DNA of 5,257 nt from CAISIP01 sp963974265 (GCA_963974265.1 CAXBDR010000310.1:1-5257); one strand, 5' to 3'. Positions 1-5,122 are shown, counted from the first letter of the stretch. The notes: generated by a model from the sequence alone, not told the origin. Numbers and translations: made by a program.

Positions 1-1
1 C

Positions 2-46
2 CAGGTGGTCGAACGCCTGTTGACCCCGGCCCATCTGGGGCGCTGA
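2..46 (+). CDS. C-terminal tail of an unidentified upstream gene (partial)
   Basis: Reading from base 2 gives QVVERLLTPAHLGR followed by TGA at 44-46. Nine of the fourteen sense codons end in G or C in a way that matches the strong GC3 bias of the genes downstream, and a strong stem-loop starts at the very next base, as expected after the end of a gene. That is all the support there is: fourteen residues are too few to recognise a family, and a chance open frame of this length is common in GC-rich DNA. It does not resemble the end of RpoC, which often precedes rpsL in proteobacteria. The true identity needs the sequence to the left of the window. Confidence 0.4.
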   Translation, partial: QVVERLLTPAHLGR

Positions 47-83
47 ACCCGGCTTGCGGCCCCGCGCCCGGGCCGGGCCGGGT
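47..83 (+). terminator. GC-rich compound stem-loop after the upstream stop codon
   Basis: ACCCGGC (47-53) pairs perfectly with GCCGGGT (77-83), and inside it CGGCCC (57-62) pairs with GGGCCG (70-75) around a seven-base loop, giving 13 GC-rich base pairs with a small internal loop. It begins immediately after the TGA at 44-46, a typical terminator position. There is no T-run after it (the next bases are GAACCCGGTC), so it is not a canonical intrinsic terminator. It may instead protect an mRNA 3' end or act with Rho. CCGGG is repeated in tandem here, so other pairings are possible. Confidence 0.4.
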
Positions 84-253
84 GAACCCGGTCACTTTCG
101 CTTACCTGGCGGGCCGGATATGCGGGATTTTTCAGAGACAATCGTGCCCGTGCGAACCGCCCTGGAGCGTCGCTTCCATGGCCGATCCTGCCACCGGTGC
201 GGTCGACGTTGCCATCCGCAGTCTTGCCCTGGCGTGACGGCCCGGACCTGGAA

Positions 254-261
254 CCCCCCCC
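254..261 (+). repeat. Homopolymeric C8 tract in the carboxypeptidase leader
   Basis: Eight consecutive C residues end ten bases before the ATG at 272. Runs like this are prone to slippage. It sits where a Shine-Dalgarno sequence would be expected, and none is visible. See the finding on this tract for the reading-frame consequence. Confidence 0.85.
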
Positions 262-271
262 TGTACCTGAC

Positions 272-1456
272 ATGAAAACCCTGATTTCTGCCCTTGTTCT
301 TGCCTTCTCGCTGGCCGCCGGTGCCCAGATGCCCCAACCGCCGGAAATTGCGGCCCGGTCCTATCTGCTGATGGACGTCACCACCGGCCAGGTTCTGGCG
401 GAGAAGGACGCGGAGTCCAGCGTGGAGCCAGCGTCGCTGACCAAGTTGATGACCGCCTACCTGGTGTTTGACGCCTTGCGTACCAAGAAGATCGCACTGA
501 CGCAGACCCTGCCGGTCAGCGTGCGGGCCTGGAAGATGGAAGGCTCGCGCATGTTCATCGACCCGAAAATGCAGGTGCCGGTCGAGGACCTGATCAAGGG
601 CATGATCGTGCAGTCGGGCAACGATGCCACCGTGGCGCTGGCCGAAGGCGTGGGCGGCACGGTCGAGCAGTTCGTCAAGTTGATGAACGACCAGGCCAAG
701 GCGTTGGGCATGAACAACACCGGCTACCGCAATCCGGAAGGCCTGACCGAGGCGGGCCACACCACGACGGCGCGCGACCTGGCGACCCTGTCGACCCGGC
801 TGATCCAGGATTTTCCCGAGTATGTCGGTTATTACTCGATCAAGAAATACCGCTATGCCGGCACGCCGGCAAGCAACGACAACAACCGCAACCTGCTGCT
901 GTACCGTGATCCGTCGGTCGACGGGCTCAAGACCGGGTATACCGAGGCCGCCGGTTACTGCATGATCGTCACCGCCAAGCGCGACTTCCCGAACCTGGTG
1001 CAGGCCGGCGCGCCGGCGGGCAGTGCCGAGGCAACCGGTGGGCGCCGCCTGCTGTCGGTCGTGCTGGGAACGGCCAGTGAAAACGCCCGCGCCAACGAGT
1101 CGCAGAAGCTGATCAACTGGGGCTACACGGCCTTCGAGGCCGTGAAGCTGTTCGATGCCAACCAGCCGGTGGCCACGCCCGCCGTCTGGAAGGGCGCGGC
1201 CCCGACCGTCAAGCTTGGACGGGCGCAACCGCTCATCGTGACGGTTCCGGCGGGCACGGGCAGCAAGGTCACGACCCAGATCGCACGACCGGATCCGCTG
1301 GTCGCCCCGTTCACGAAGGGGCAGACCGTGGGGACCCTGAAGGTCCTGGCCGGCGAGCAGGTCTTGCTGGAAAAGCCACTGGTGGCGCTGGAGGACGTGC
1401 CGCAGGCCGGCGTGCTGGGTCGGGCCTGGGACGCAATCCGGCTCTGGATCAAGTAG
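272..1456 (+). CDS. dacC: D-alanyl-D-alanine carboxypeptidase, PBP5/PBP6 family (peptidase S11)
   Basis: A low-molecular-mass penicillin-binding protein of 394 residues, close to the usual family length. It removes the terminal D-Ala from peptidoglycan pentapeptides in the periplasm and so limits cross-linking. Residues 1-18 form a signal peptide (MKTLISALVLAFSLAAGA) with an A-G-A cleavage site before Gln19. The catalytic motifs are in order: SLTK at 55-58 (nucleophile Ser55, Lys58), SGN at 115-117 and KTG at 220-222. About 300-375 is the beta-rich PBP5 C-terminal domain, and the last 15 residues (GVLGRAWDAIRLWIK) look like the amphipathic helix that anchors the protein to the outer face of the inner membrane. 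The ATG at 272 was chosen because it puts the signal peptide at the N-terminus; an in-frame GTG at 197 would add 25 proline-rich residues before it. No convincing Shine-Dalgarno sequence precedes 272. A stretch around 238-257 looks longer than usual. Whether this is the dacA or dacC paralogue cannot be decided here, so the symbol is tentative. Confidence 0.93.
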   Translation: MKTLISALVLAFSLAAGAQMPQPPEIAARSYLLMDVTTGQVLAEKDAESSVEPASLTKLMTAYLVFDALRTKKIALTQTLPVSVRAWKMEGSRMFIDPKMQVPVEDLIKGMIVQSGNDATVALAEGVGGTVEQFVKLMNDQAKALGMNNTGYRNPEGLTEAGHTTTARDLATLSTRLIQDFPEYVGYYSIKKYRYAGTPASNDNNRNLLLYRDPSVDGLKTGYTEAAGYCMIVTAKRDFPNLVQAGAPAGSAEATGGRRLLSVVLGTASENARANESQKLINWGYTAFEAVKLFDANQPVATPAVWKGAAPTVKLGRAQPLIVTVPAGTGSKVTTQIARPDPLVAPFTKGQTVGTLKVLAGEQVLLEKPLVALEDVPQAGVLGRAWDAIRLWIK

Positions 1457-1541
1457 ACGCGCTCGTTGGCGGGCCCGGCGTCGCCTGGATGGGGCAGGCG
1501 GGGTGCAGCGGGCCGGCTCCGCGCAATTTCCGGCCGATGTA

Positions 1542-1577
1542 TTGCGGCGCAAAAATGCCGCTGCTATACTCGAGGGC
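1542..1577 (+). promoter_or_regulatory. Predicted sigma-70 promoter of the str operon
   Basis: TATACT at 1565-1570 matches five of six bases of the -10 consensus and is preceded by TGC, an extended -10. TTGCGG at 1542-1547 gives a weak -35 (TTG conserved) with an ideal 17-base spacer. Transcription would start near 1577. The discriminator CGAGGG (1571-1576) is GC-rich, which in proteobacteria is typical of stringently controlled ribosomal-protein promoters; ppGpp/DksA control here is an inference. Short dyads overlap the elements: CGCAAT (1522-1527) with ATTGCG (1541-1546), and GCGGC (1544-1548) with GCCGC (1557-1561). I see no terminator between the carboxypeptidase stop and this promoter, so some read-through from upstream is possible. 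Confidence 0.7.
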
Positions 1578-1598
1578 TTTTCGGAATTTGCCGAAGGG
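1577..1598 (+). other. Stem-loop at the predicted 5' end of the str mRNA
   Basis: CTTTTCGG (1577-1584) pairs with CCGAAGGG (1591-1598), eight base pairs including two G-U, around the loop AATTTG. It starts almost exactly at the predicted transcription start, a position where hairpins often protect mRNA from 5'-end-dependent decay. A T7 run follows at 1605-1611 but is six bases from the stem, too far for a good terminator. A second small hairpin follows: AACGT 1624-1628 with ACGTT 1635-1639. Functional meaning is inferred only. Confidence 0.4.
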
Positions 1599-1682
1599 AT
1601 CACGTTTTTTTGTCGAAATCTACAACGTTTAGGGACGTTCAACCGCAATGGCCATCGGGGGTTTGCCCGGGGTATTGCCAAC

Positions 1683-1688
1683 AGGAGG
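1683..1688 (+). promoter_or_regulatory. Strong Shine-Dalgarno that fixes the rpsL GTG start
   Basis: AGGAGG lies four bases before the GTG at 1693 and is fully complementary to the 16S rRNA anti-Shine-Dalgarno core. It decides the start of rpsL: the in-frame ATG at 1648 lacks a comparable site and would add 15 residues absent from S12 proteins. Confidence 0.85.
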
Positions 1689-1692
1689 CTTT

Positions 1693-2070
1693 GTGCCAAC
1701 CATTAACCAGCTAGTTCGCCAGGGGCGCGAGGTCGAAAAGATCAAGTCCAAGAGCCCTGCGATGGAAAATTCCCCGCAGCGCCGCGGCGTTTGCACCCGT
1801 GTCTACACCACAACCCCCAAGAAGCCCAACTCGGCGCTGCGCAAGGTTGCCAAGGTGCGTCTGACCAACGGTTTCGAGGTCATTTCCTATATTGGTGGCG
1901 AAGGCCACAACCTGCAGGAGCACTCGGTGGTGCTGGTGCGCGGCGGCCGGGTCAAGGACTTGCCCGGTGTGCGTTACCACATCGTGCGCGGTTCGCTCGA
2001 CCTGCAAGGCGTCAAGGATCGCAAGCAGTCGCGTTCGAAGTACGGCGCCAAGCGTCCGAAGAAGGCCTGA
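1693..2070 (+). CDS. rpsL: 30S ribosomal protein S12
   Basis: A 125-residue S12, the usual length for the family in betaproteobacteria. S12 sits at the decoding centre of the small subunit and takes part in tRNA selection and fidelity. The protein starts PTINQLVRQGR after the initiator and contains the invariant TTTPKKPNSALRK block (40-51) and VKDLPGVRYH (87-96). Lys43 and Lys88, the classical streptomycin-resistance positions, are both wild type. Asp89, the residue modified by RimO in E. coli, is present. The C-terminus is lysine/arginine-rich (KYGAKRPKKA), as expected for rRNA binding. Translation starts at GTG behind a perfect AGGAGG. It is the first gene of the str operon, transcribed from the promoter at 1542-1577 with a leader of about 115 bases, and is separated from rpsG by 208 structured bases. 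Confidence 0.99.
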   Translation: MPTINQLVRQGREVEKIKSKSPAMENSPQRRGVCTRVYTTTPKKPNSALRKVAKVRLTNGFEVISYIGGEGHNLQEHSVVLVRGGRVKDLPGVRYHIVRGSLDLQGVKDRKQSRSKYGAKRPKKA

Positions 2071-2072
2071 TC

Positions 2073-2093
2073 GGTCCGAATGCATGGCGGACC
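2073..2093 (+). other. Stem-loop directly after the rpsL stop
   Basis: GGTCCG (2073-2078) and CGGACC (2088-2093) form a perfect six-base-pair stem around a nine-base loop, starting three bases after the rpsL TGA. No T-run follows, so it is more likely an mRNA-stability or processing structure than a terminator. Its stem contains the TCCG/CGGA core also seen in other spacers of this operon. Confidence 0.4.
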
Positions 2094-2177
2094 CTGGTGG
2101 TTCGCGCGCACGGAAGGCGCTGAATTTCCTGTTGTCGGTGTCCGTCGTCTGCCCTGGCTGGCGATGTCGGACGAAGT

Positions 2178-2208
2178 GACCCGAACTCCGGAATTGTCCG
2201 GATGGGTC
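2178..2208 (+). other. Stem-loop in the rpsL-rpsG spacer with TCCGGA arms
   Basis: TCCGGA (2187-2192) pairs with TCCGGA (2197-2202) around the loop ATTG, and GACCC (2178-2182) pairs with GGGTC (2204-2208) outside it, leaving a small asymmetric internal loop. That gives eleven base pairs in total. It stands about 70 bases before the rpsG start. In E. coli the S7 autoregulatory binding site lies in this same spacer, so a regulatory role is plausible but unproven. Confidence 0.5.
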
Positions 2209-2216
2209 GAGTAAGT

Positions 2217-2255
2217 GGGGGTTGCTATGGCTCCCGCGGTGCTCGCAAGAGTGCC
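2217..2255 (+). promoter_or_regulatory. Tandem hairpins just upstream of the rpsG ribosome binding site
   Basis: GGGGG (2217-2221) can pair with CTCCC (2231-2235) with one G-U. Next to it GGTGCTC (2238-2244) pairs with GAGTGCC (2249-2255), seven base pairs with two G-U, capped by the GNRA-type tetraloop GCAA. The second stem ends twelve bases before the rpsG Shine-Dalgarno. This is a candidate S7 translational operator by position, not by sequence match to a known site. Confidence 0.4.
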
Positions 2256-2278
2256 AACTGAAGCAAAGAGGTGAAAAA

Positions 2279-2752
2279 ATGCCACGTCGTCGCGAAGTCC
2301 CTAAACGTGAAATCCTGCCGGATCCCAAGTTCGGCAATGTCGAGCTGTCGAAATTCATGAACGTGATCATGGAAGGCGGCAAGAAGGCGGTTGCCGAGCG
2401 CATCATCTACGGTGCGCTCGAGCAGATCGAGAAGAAGAACCCGGGCAAGGACCCGGTCGAGGCCTTCACCATGGCCATCAACAACGTCAAGCCCATGGTC
2501 GAGGTCAAGTCGCGCCGCGTCGGCGGTGCGAACTACCAGGTGCCGGTCGAGGTGCGTCCCATTCGTCGCCTGGCCCTGTCCATGCGCTGGATCAAGGAAG
2601 CCGCGCGCAAGCGTGGCGAGAAGTCCATGGCCATGCGCCTGGCCAACGAGCTGATGGAGGCCACGGAAGGCCGTGGTGGCGCCATGAAGAAGCGTGACGA
2701 GGTTCACCGCATGGCCGAAGCCAACAAGGCTTTCTCGCACTTCCGCTTCTAA
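2279..2752 (+). CDS. rpsG: 30S ribosomal protein S7
   Basis: A 157-residue S7, the normal length. S7 nucleates assembly of the 3' major domain of 16S rRNA, forms part of the 30S head and contacts E-site tRNA. It begins PRRREVPKREILPDPKFGN, has the conserved central VKPMVEVKSRRVGGANYQVPVEV-type segment (70-92, described by position) and ends in EANKAFSHFRF. The ATG at 2279 is preceded by GAGGTGA (2268-2274), a seven-base match to the extended Shine-Dalgarno, four bases before the start; upstream in-frame starts such as 2222 would add residues not seen in S7. In E. coli S7 represses its own translation through the spacer upstream of rpsG and, by coupling, affects fusA; the structured spacer here fits such a scheme but does not prove it. 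Third gene in this window, second in the operon. Confidence 0.99.
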   Translation: MPRRREVPKREILPDPKFGNVELSKFMNVIMEGGKKAVAERIIYGALEQIEKKNPGKDPVEAFTMAINNVKPMVEVKSRRVGGANYQVPVEVRPIRRLALSMRWIKEAARKRGEKSMAMRLANELMEATEGRGGAMKKRDEVHRMAEANKAFSHFRF

Positions 2753-2776
2753 GCAGGCGGAAGGTCGGTTCGGGCG

Positions 2777-2797
2777 CATCCGGCGACTGGCCGGATG
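2777..2797 (+). other. Stem-loop in the rpsG-fusA spacer with ATCCGG/CCGGAT arms
   Basis: CATCCGGC (2777-2784) and GCCGGATG (2790-2797) form a perfect eight-base-pair stem with a five-base loop, 24 bases after the rpsG stop. There is no T-run, so it is more likely to be a processing or 3'-end stability element. Its core repeats that of the stem-loops at 2178-2208 and 5057-5094. Confidence 0.5.
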
Positions 2798-2871
2798 TTG
2801 TGGTGGGTATTGATGGTTCCGGTGTCGGCCCCATCTTCCACTGCCGGCCGCGCCCGCCAAGCCTCGCCGTT

Positions 2872-2913
2872 GCTGCCCTGGACCGAGAGGCAGCCTGCGC
2901 GGGGCGGCTTTTT
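2872..2913 (+). terminator. Terminator-like hairpin plus T5 before fusA, with competing upstream hairpin
   Basis: AGCC-T-GC (2892-2898) pairs with GC-GGCT (2904-2909): six G/C-rich base pairs with one bulged T and a GCGGG loop. TTTTT (2909-2913) follows, then a T-rich GTATTTATC. This has the form of a weak intrinsic terminator 28 bases before the fusA start. GCTGCC (2872-2877) pairs perfectly with GGCAGC (2889-2894), which shares bases 2892-2894 with the first stem, so the two folds exclude each other. That resembles an attenuator, although fusA must still be strongly expressed, so any termination would be partial. Confidence 0.45.
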
Positions 2914-2941
2914 GTATTTATCGGCCAACTAAGGATTGATC

Positions 2942-5044
2942 ATGGCTCGCGTTACTCCCATCGAACGCTATCGCAACATTGGCATTTCGGCGCACATCGA
3001 CGCCGGCAAGACCACCACGACAGAGCGTATTCTTTTCTACACCGGTGTGAACCACAAGATCGGTGAGGTGCACGACGGCGCCGCCACCATGGACTGGATG
3101 GAGCAGGAGCAGGAGCGTGGCATCACGATCACTTCCGCTGCCACCACGTGTTTCTGGCGCGGCATGGACACGTCCATGCCCGAGCATCGCATCAACATCA
3201 TCGACACCCCCGGCCACGTGGACTTCACGATCGAGGTCGAGCGTTCCATGCGCGTGCTCGACGGCGCCTGCATGGTGTATTGCGCCGTGGGTGGCGTGCA
3301 GCCCCAGTCCGAGACGGTCTGGCGCCAGGCCAACAAGTACAAGGTGCCTCGCCTTGCCTTCGTCAACAAGATGGACCGCACCGGCGCCAACTTCTTCAAG
3401 GTGCACGACCAGATGCGCCTGCGCCTGAAGGCCAATCCGATTCCGATCGTGATTCCGATCGGTGCCGAGGAAAACTTCAAGGGTGTTGTCGACCTGATCA
3501 AGATGCGCGCCATCTTCTGGGACGAATCCACCCAGGGCATGAAGTTCGAGTACCAGCCGATCCCCGCGGATCTGGTCGAGTCCGCCAAGCAGTGGCGCGA
3601 GAAGATGGTCGAGGCCGCGGCCGAGGCATCCGAAGAGCTGATGAACAAGTACCTCGAAGAGGGTGACCTTTCCGAAGACGACATCAAGCTCGGCATCCGT
3701 ACCCGCACCATTGCGAGCGAGATCCAGCCGATGTTCTGCGGTACCGCCTTCAAGAACAAGGGTGTGCAGCGCATGCTGGACGCCATCATCGAATTCATGC
3801 CCTCGCCCGTCGACATTCCGCCGGTGGGTGGTACCGATGAGGACGAGAAGCCGGTGACCCGCAAGGCCGACGACGGCGAGAAGTTTTCGGCTCTCGCGTT
3901 CAAGCTGATGACCGACCCCTTCGTCGGCCAGCTGACCTTCGTGCGTGTGTATTCGGGCGTCCTGTCCAAGGGCGACAGCGTCTTCAACCCGATCCGCGGC
4001 AAGAAGGAGCGCATCGGCCGTATCGTGCAGATGCACGCGAACAACCGCGAAGAGGTCAGCGAGATCCGTGCGGGCGACATCGCCGCCTGCGTGGGCTTGA
4101 AAGAGGTCACGACCGGCGAAACCTTGTGCGACCCGTCCTCGATCGTGCTGCTCGAGCGCATGGTCTTCCCGGAGCCGGTGATCACGCAGGCCGTCGAGCC
4201 CAAGACCAAGGCCGACCAGGAGAAGATGGGTATCGCGCTGCAGCGCCTGGCCCAGGAAGATCCGTCGTTCCGCGTCAAGACCGACGAAGAGTCGGGCCAG
4301 ACCCTGATCGCCGGCATGGGCGAGTTGCACCTCGAGATCATCGTCGACCGCATGAAGCGCGAATTCGGCGTCGAGGCCAACGTGGGCAAGCCGCAGGTGG
4401 CGTATCGCGAGACGATTCGCAAGTCGGTCGACGAAGCCGAAGGCAAGTTCGTGCGCCAGTCGGGCGGCAAGGGCCAATATGGCCACGTCGTGTTCAAGGT
4501 CGAGCCCAACGAGGTCGGCAAGGGCTTCGAGTTCGTCGACGCGATCAAGGGGGGTGTGGTTCCGCGTGAATTCATTCCCGCCGTCCAGAAGGGTGTCGAA
4601 GAGGCGCTCAACACGGGCGTGCTGGCCGGTTACCCGGTGGTCGACGTGAAGGTCACGCTGCACTTCGGCTCCTACCACGACGTGGACTCGAACGAGAACG
4701 CGTTCAAGATGGCCGCGATCTTCGGTTTCAAGGAAGGTTGCCGCAAGGCGAACCCGGTGATTCTCGAGCCGATGATGGCGGTCGAGGTGGAAACGCCGGA
4801 AGACTATGCCGGCAACGTGATGGGCGACCTGTCGTCCCGTCGCGGCATGGTCCAGGGCATGGACGACATGGTCGGCGGCGGCAAGGCCATCAAGGCCGAA
4901 GTCCCGCTGTCCGAGATGTTTGGTTATTCGACCACGCTGCGCTCCATGTCGCAGGGTCGCGCGACCTACACGATGGAGTTCAAGCACTACGCCGAAGCGC
5001 CACGCAACGTGTCCGAAGCCATCATGGCTGCACGCGCCAAGTAA
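2942..5044 (+). CDS. fusA: Translation elongation factor G (EF-G)
   Basis: A 700-residue EF-G, full length for the family. This GTPase drives mRNA-tRNA translocation and, with ribosome recycling factor, splits post-termination ribosomes. The GTPase motifs are complete: AHIDAGKT (17-24, P-loop), RGITI (59-63, switch I), DTPGH (88-92, switch II with catalytic His92) and NKMD (142-145, guanine specificity). GTAF (267-270) lies at the G5 position. Domain II follows from about 315, and domain III contains EDPSFRV and GMGELHLE (458-465). Domain IV carries the SYHDVDSNE tip loop (577-585) that reaches the decoding centre. Domain V contains ETPEDYAGNVMGDL (617-630) and MFGYSTTLRS. The ATG at 2942 has AAGGA six bases ahead and gives the standard ARVTPIERYRNIGIS N-terminus; a TTG at 2936 would add two residues and is disfavoured. 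The organism may carry a second fusA elsewhere, but this one has the canonical str-operon context. Confidence 0.99.
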   Translation: MARVTPIERYRNIGISAHIDAGKTTTTERILFYTGVNHKIGEVHDGAATMDWMEQEQERGITITSAATTCFWRGMDTSMPEHRINIIDTPGHVDFTIEVERSMRVLDGACMVYCAVGGVQPQSETVWRQANKYKVPRLAFVNKMDRTGANFFKVHDQMRLRLKANPIPIVIPIGAEENFKGVVDLIKMRAIFWDESTQGMKFEYQPIPADLVESAKQWREKMVEAAAEASEELMNKYLEEGDLSEDDIKLGIRTRTIASEIQPMFCGTAFKNKGVQRMLDAIIEFMPSPVDIPPVGGTDEDEKPVTRKADDGEKFSALAFKLMTDPFVGQLTFVRVYSGVLSKGDSVFNPIRGKKERIGRIVQMHANNREEVSEIRAGDIAACVGLKEVTTGETLCDPSSIVLLERMVFPEPVITQAVEPKTKADQEKMGIALQRLAQEDPSFRVKTDEESGQTLIAGMGELHLEIIVDRMKREFGVEANVGKPQVAYRETIRKSVDEAEGKFVRQSGGKGQYGHVVFKVEPNEVGKGFEFVDAIKGGVVPREFIPAVQKGVEEALNTGVLAGYPVVDVKVTLHFGSYHDVDSNENAFKMAAIFGFKEGCRKANPVILEPMMAVEVETPEDYAGNVMGDLSSRRGMVQGMDDMVGGGKAIKAEVPLSEMFGYSTTLRSMSQGRATYTMEFKHYAEAPRNVSEAIMAARAK

Positions 5045-5056
5045 GCAAAGGCATTC

Positions 5057-5094
5057 GGGATCCGGTTCGCCCCGGCCGGGGTGGACCGGATCCC
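5057..5094 (+). other. Long GC-rich hairpin between fusA and tuf
   Basis: Bases 5057-5073 pair with 5078-5094 in an unbroken 17-base-pair stem, of which two pairs are G-U, around a GGCC tetraloop. The outer ten base pairs are GGGATCCGGT with ACCGGATCCC, and the inner CCCCGGCCGGGG is itself a palindrome. It begins 13 bases after the fusA stop. No T-run follows (TGTCCCTGTC), so it is not a standard terminator. As a very stable structure in a polycistronic mRNA it could set different stability or ribosome traffic for fusA and tuf. Confidence 0.7.
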
Positions 5095-5122
5095 TGTCCC
5101 TGTCTTCGATCCGTGCCATCCC

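Noticed and set aside
178..237. 19-codon frame MADPATGAVDVAIRSLALA with GGAG (164-167) upstream
   Set aside because: Too short, with nothing else to support translation; it ends 34 bases before the carboxypeptidase start with no structural link to it.
197..271. GTG at 197 as the start of the carboxypeptidase
   Set aside because: It would put 25 proline- and arginine-containing residues before a clear signal peptide and has no better ribosome binding site.
120..275. Cys/His-rich segment CHRCGRRCHPQSC in the frame from 120, resembling a zinc-binding knuckle
   Set aside because: The frame is weakly coding by third-position use and the pattern arises from repeated TGC/CAC-like triplets in GC-rich DNA. 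It is kept only as part of the overlap observation, not as a gene.
1577..1611. Hairpin at 1577-1598 plus T7 at 1605-1611 as an intrinsic terminator
   Set aside because: The T-run is six bases away from the stem, two of the eight pairs are G-U, and it would lie immediately downstream of the operon promoter.
92..1699. 535-residue open frame on the minus strand opposite the carboxypeptidase
   Set aside because: The plus strand there encodes a full enzyme with all catalytic motifs and a signal peptide; the antisense translation is Arg/Gly/His-rich noise typical of such shadows.
1819..1959. Possible streptomycin-resistance substitutions in S12
   Set aside because: Lys43 and Lys88 are both the wild-type residues, and the surrounding conserved blocks are intact.
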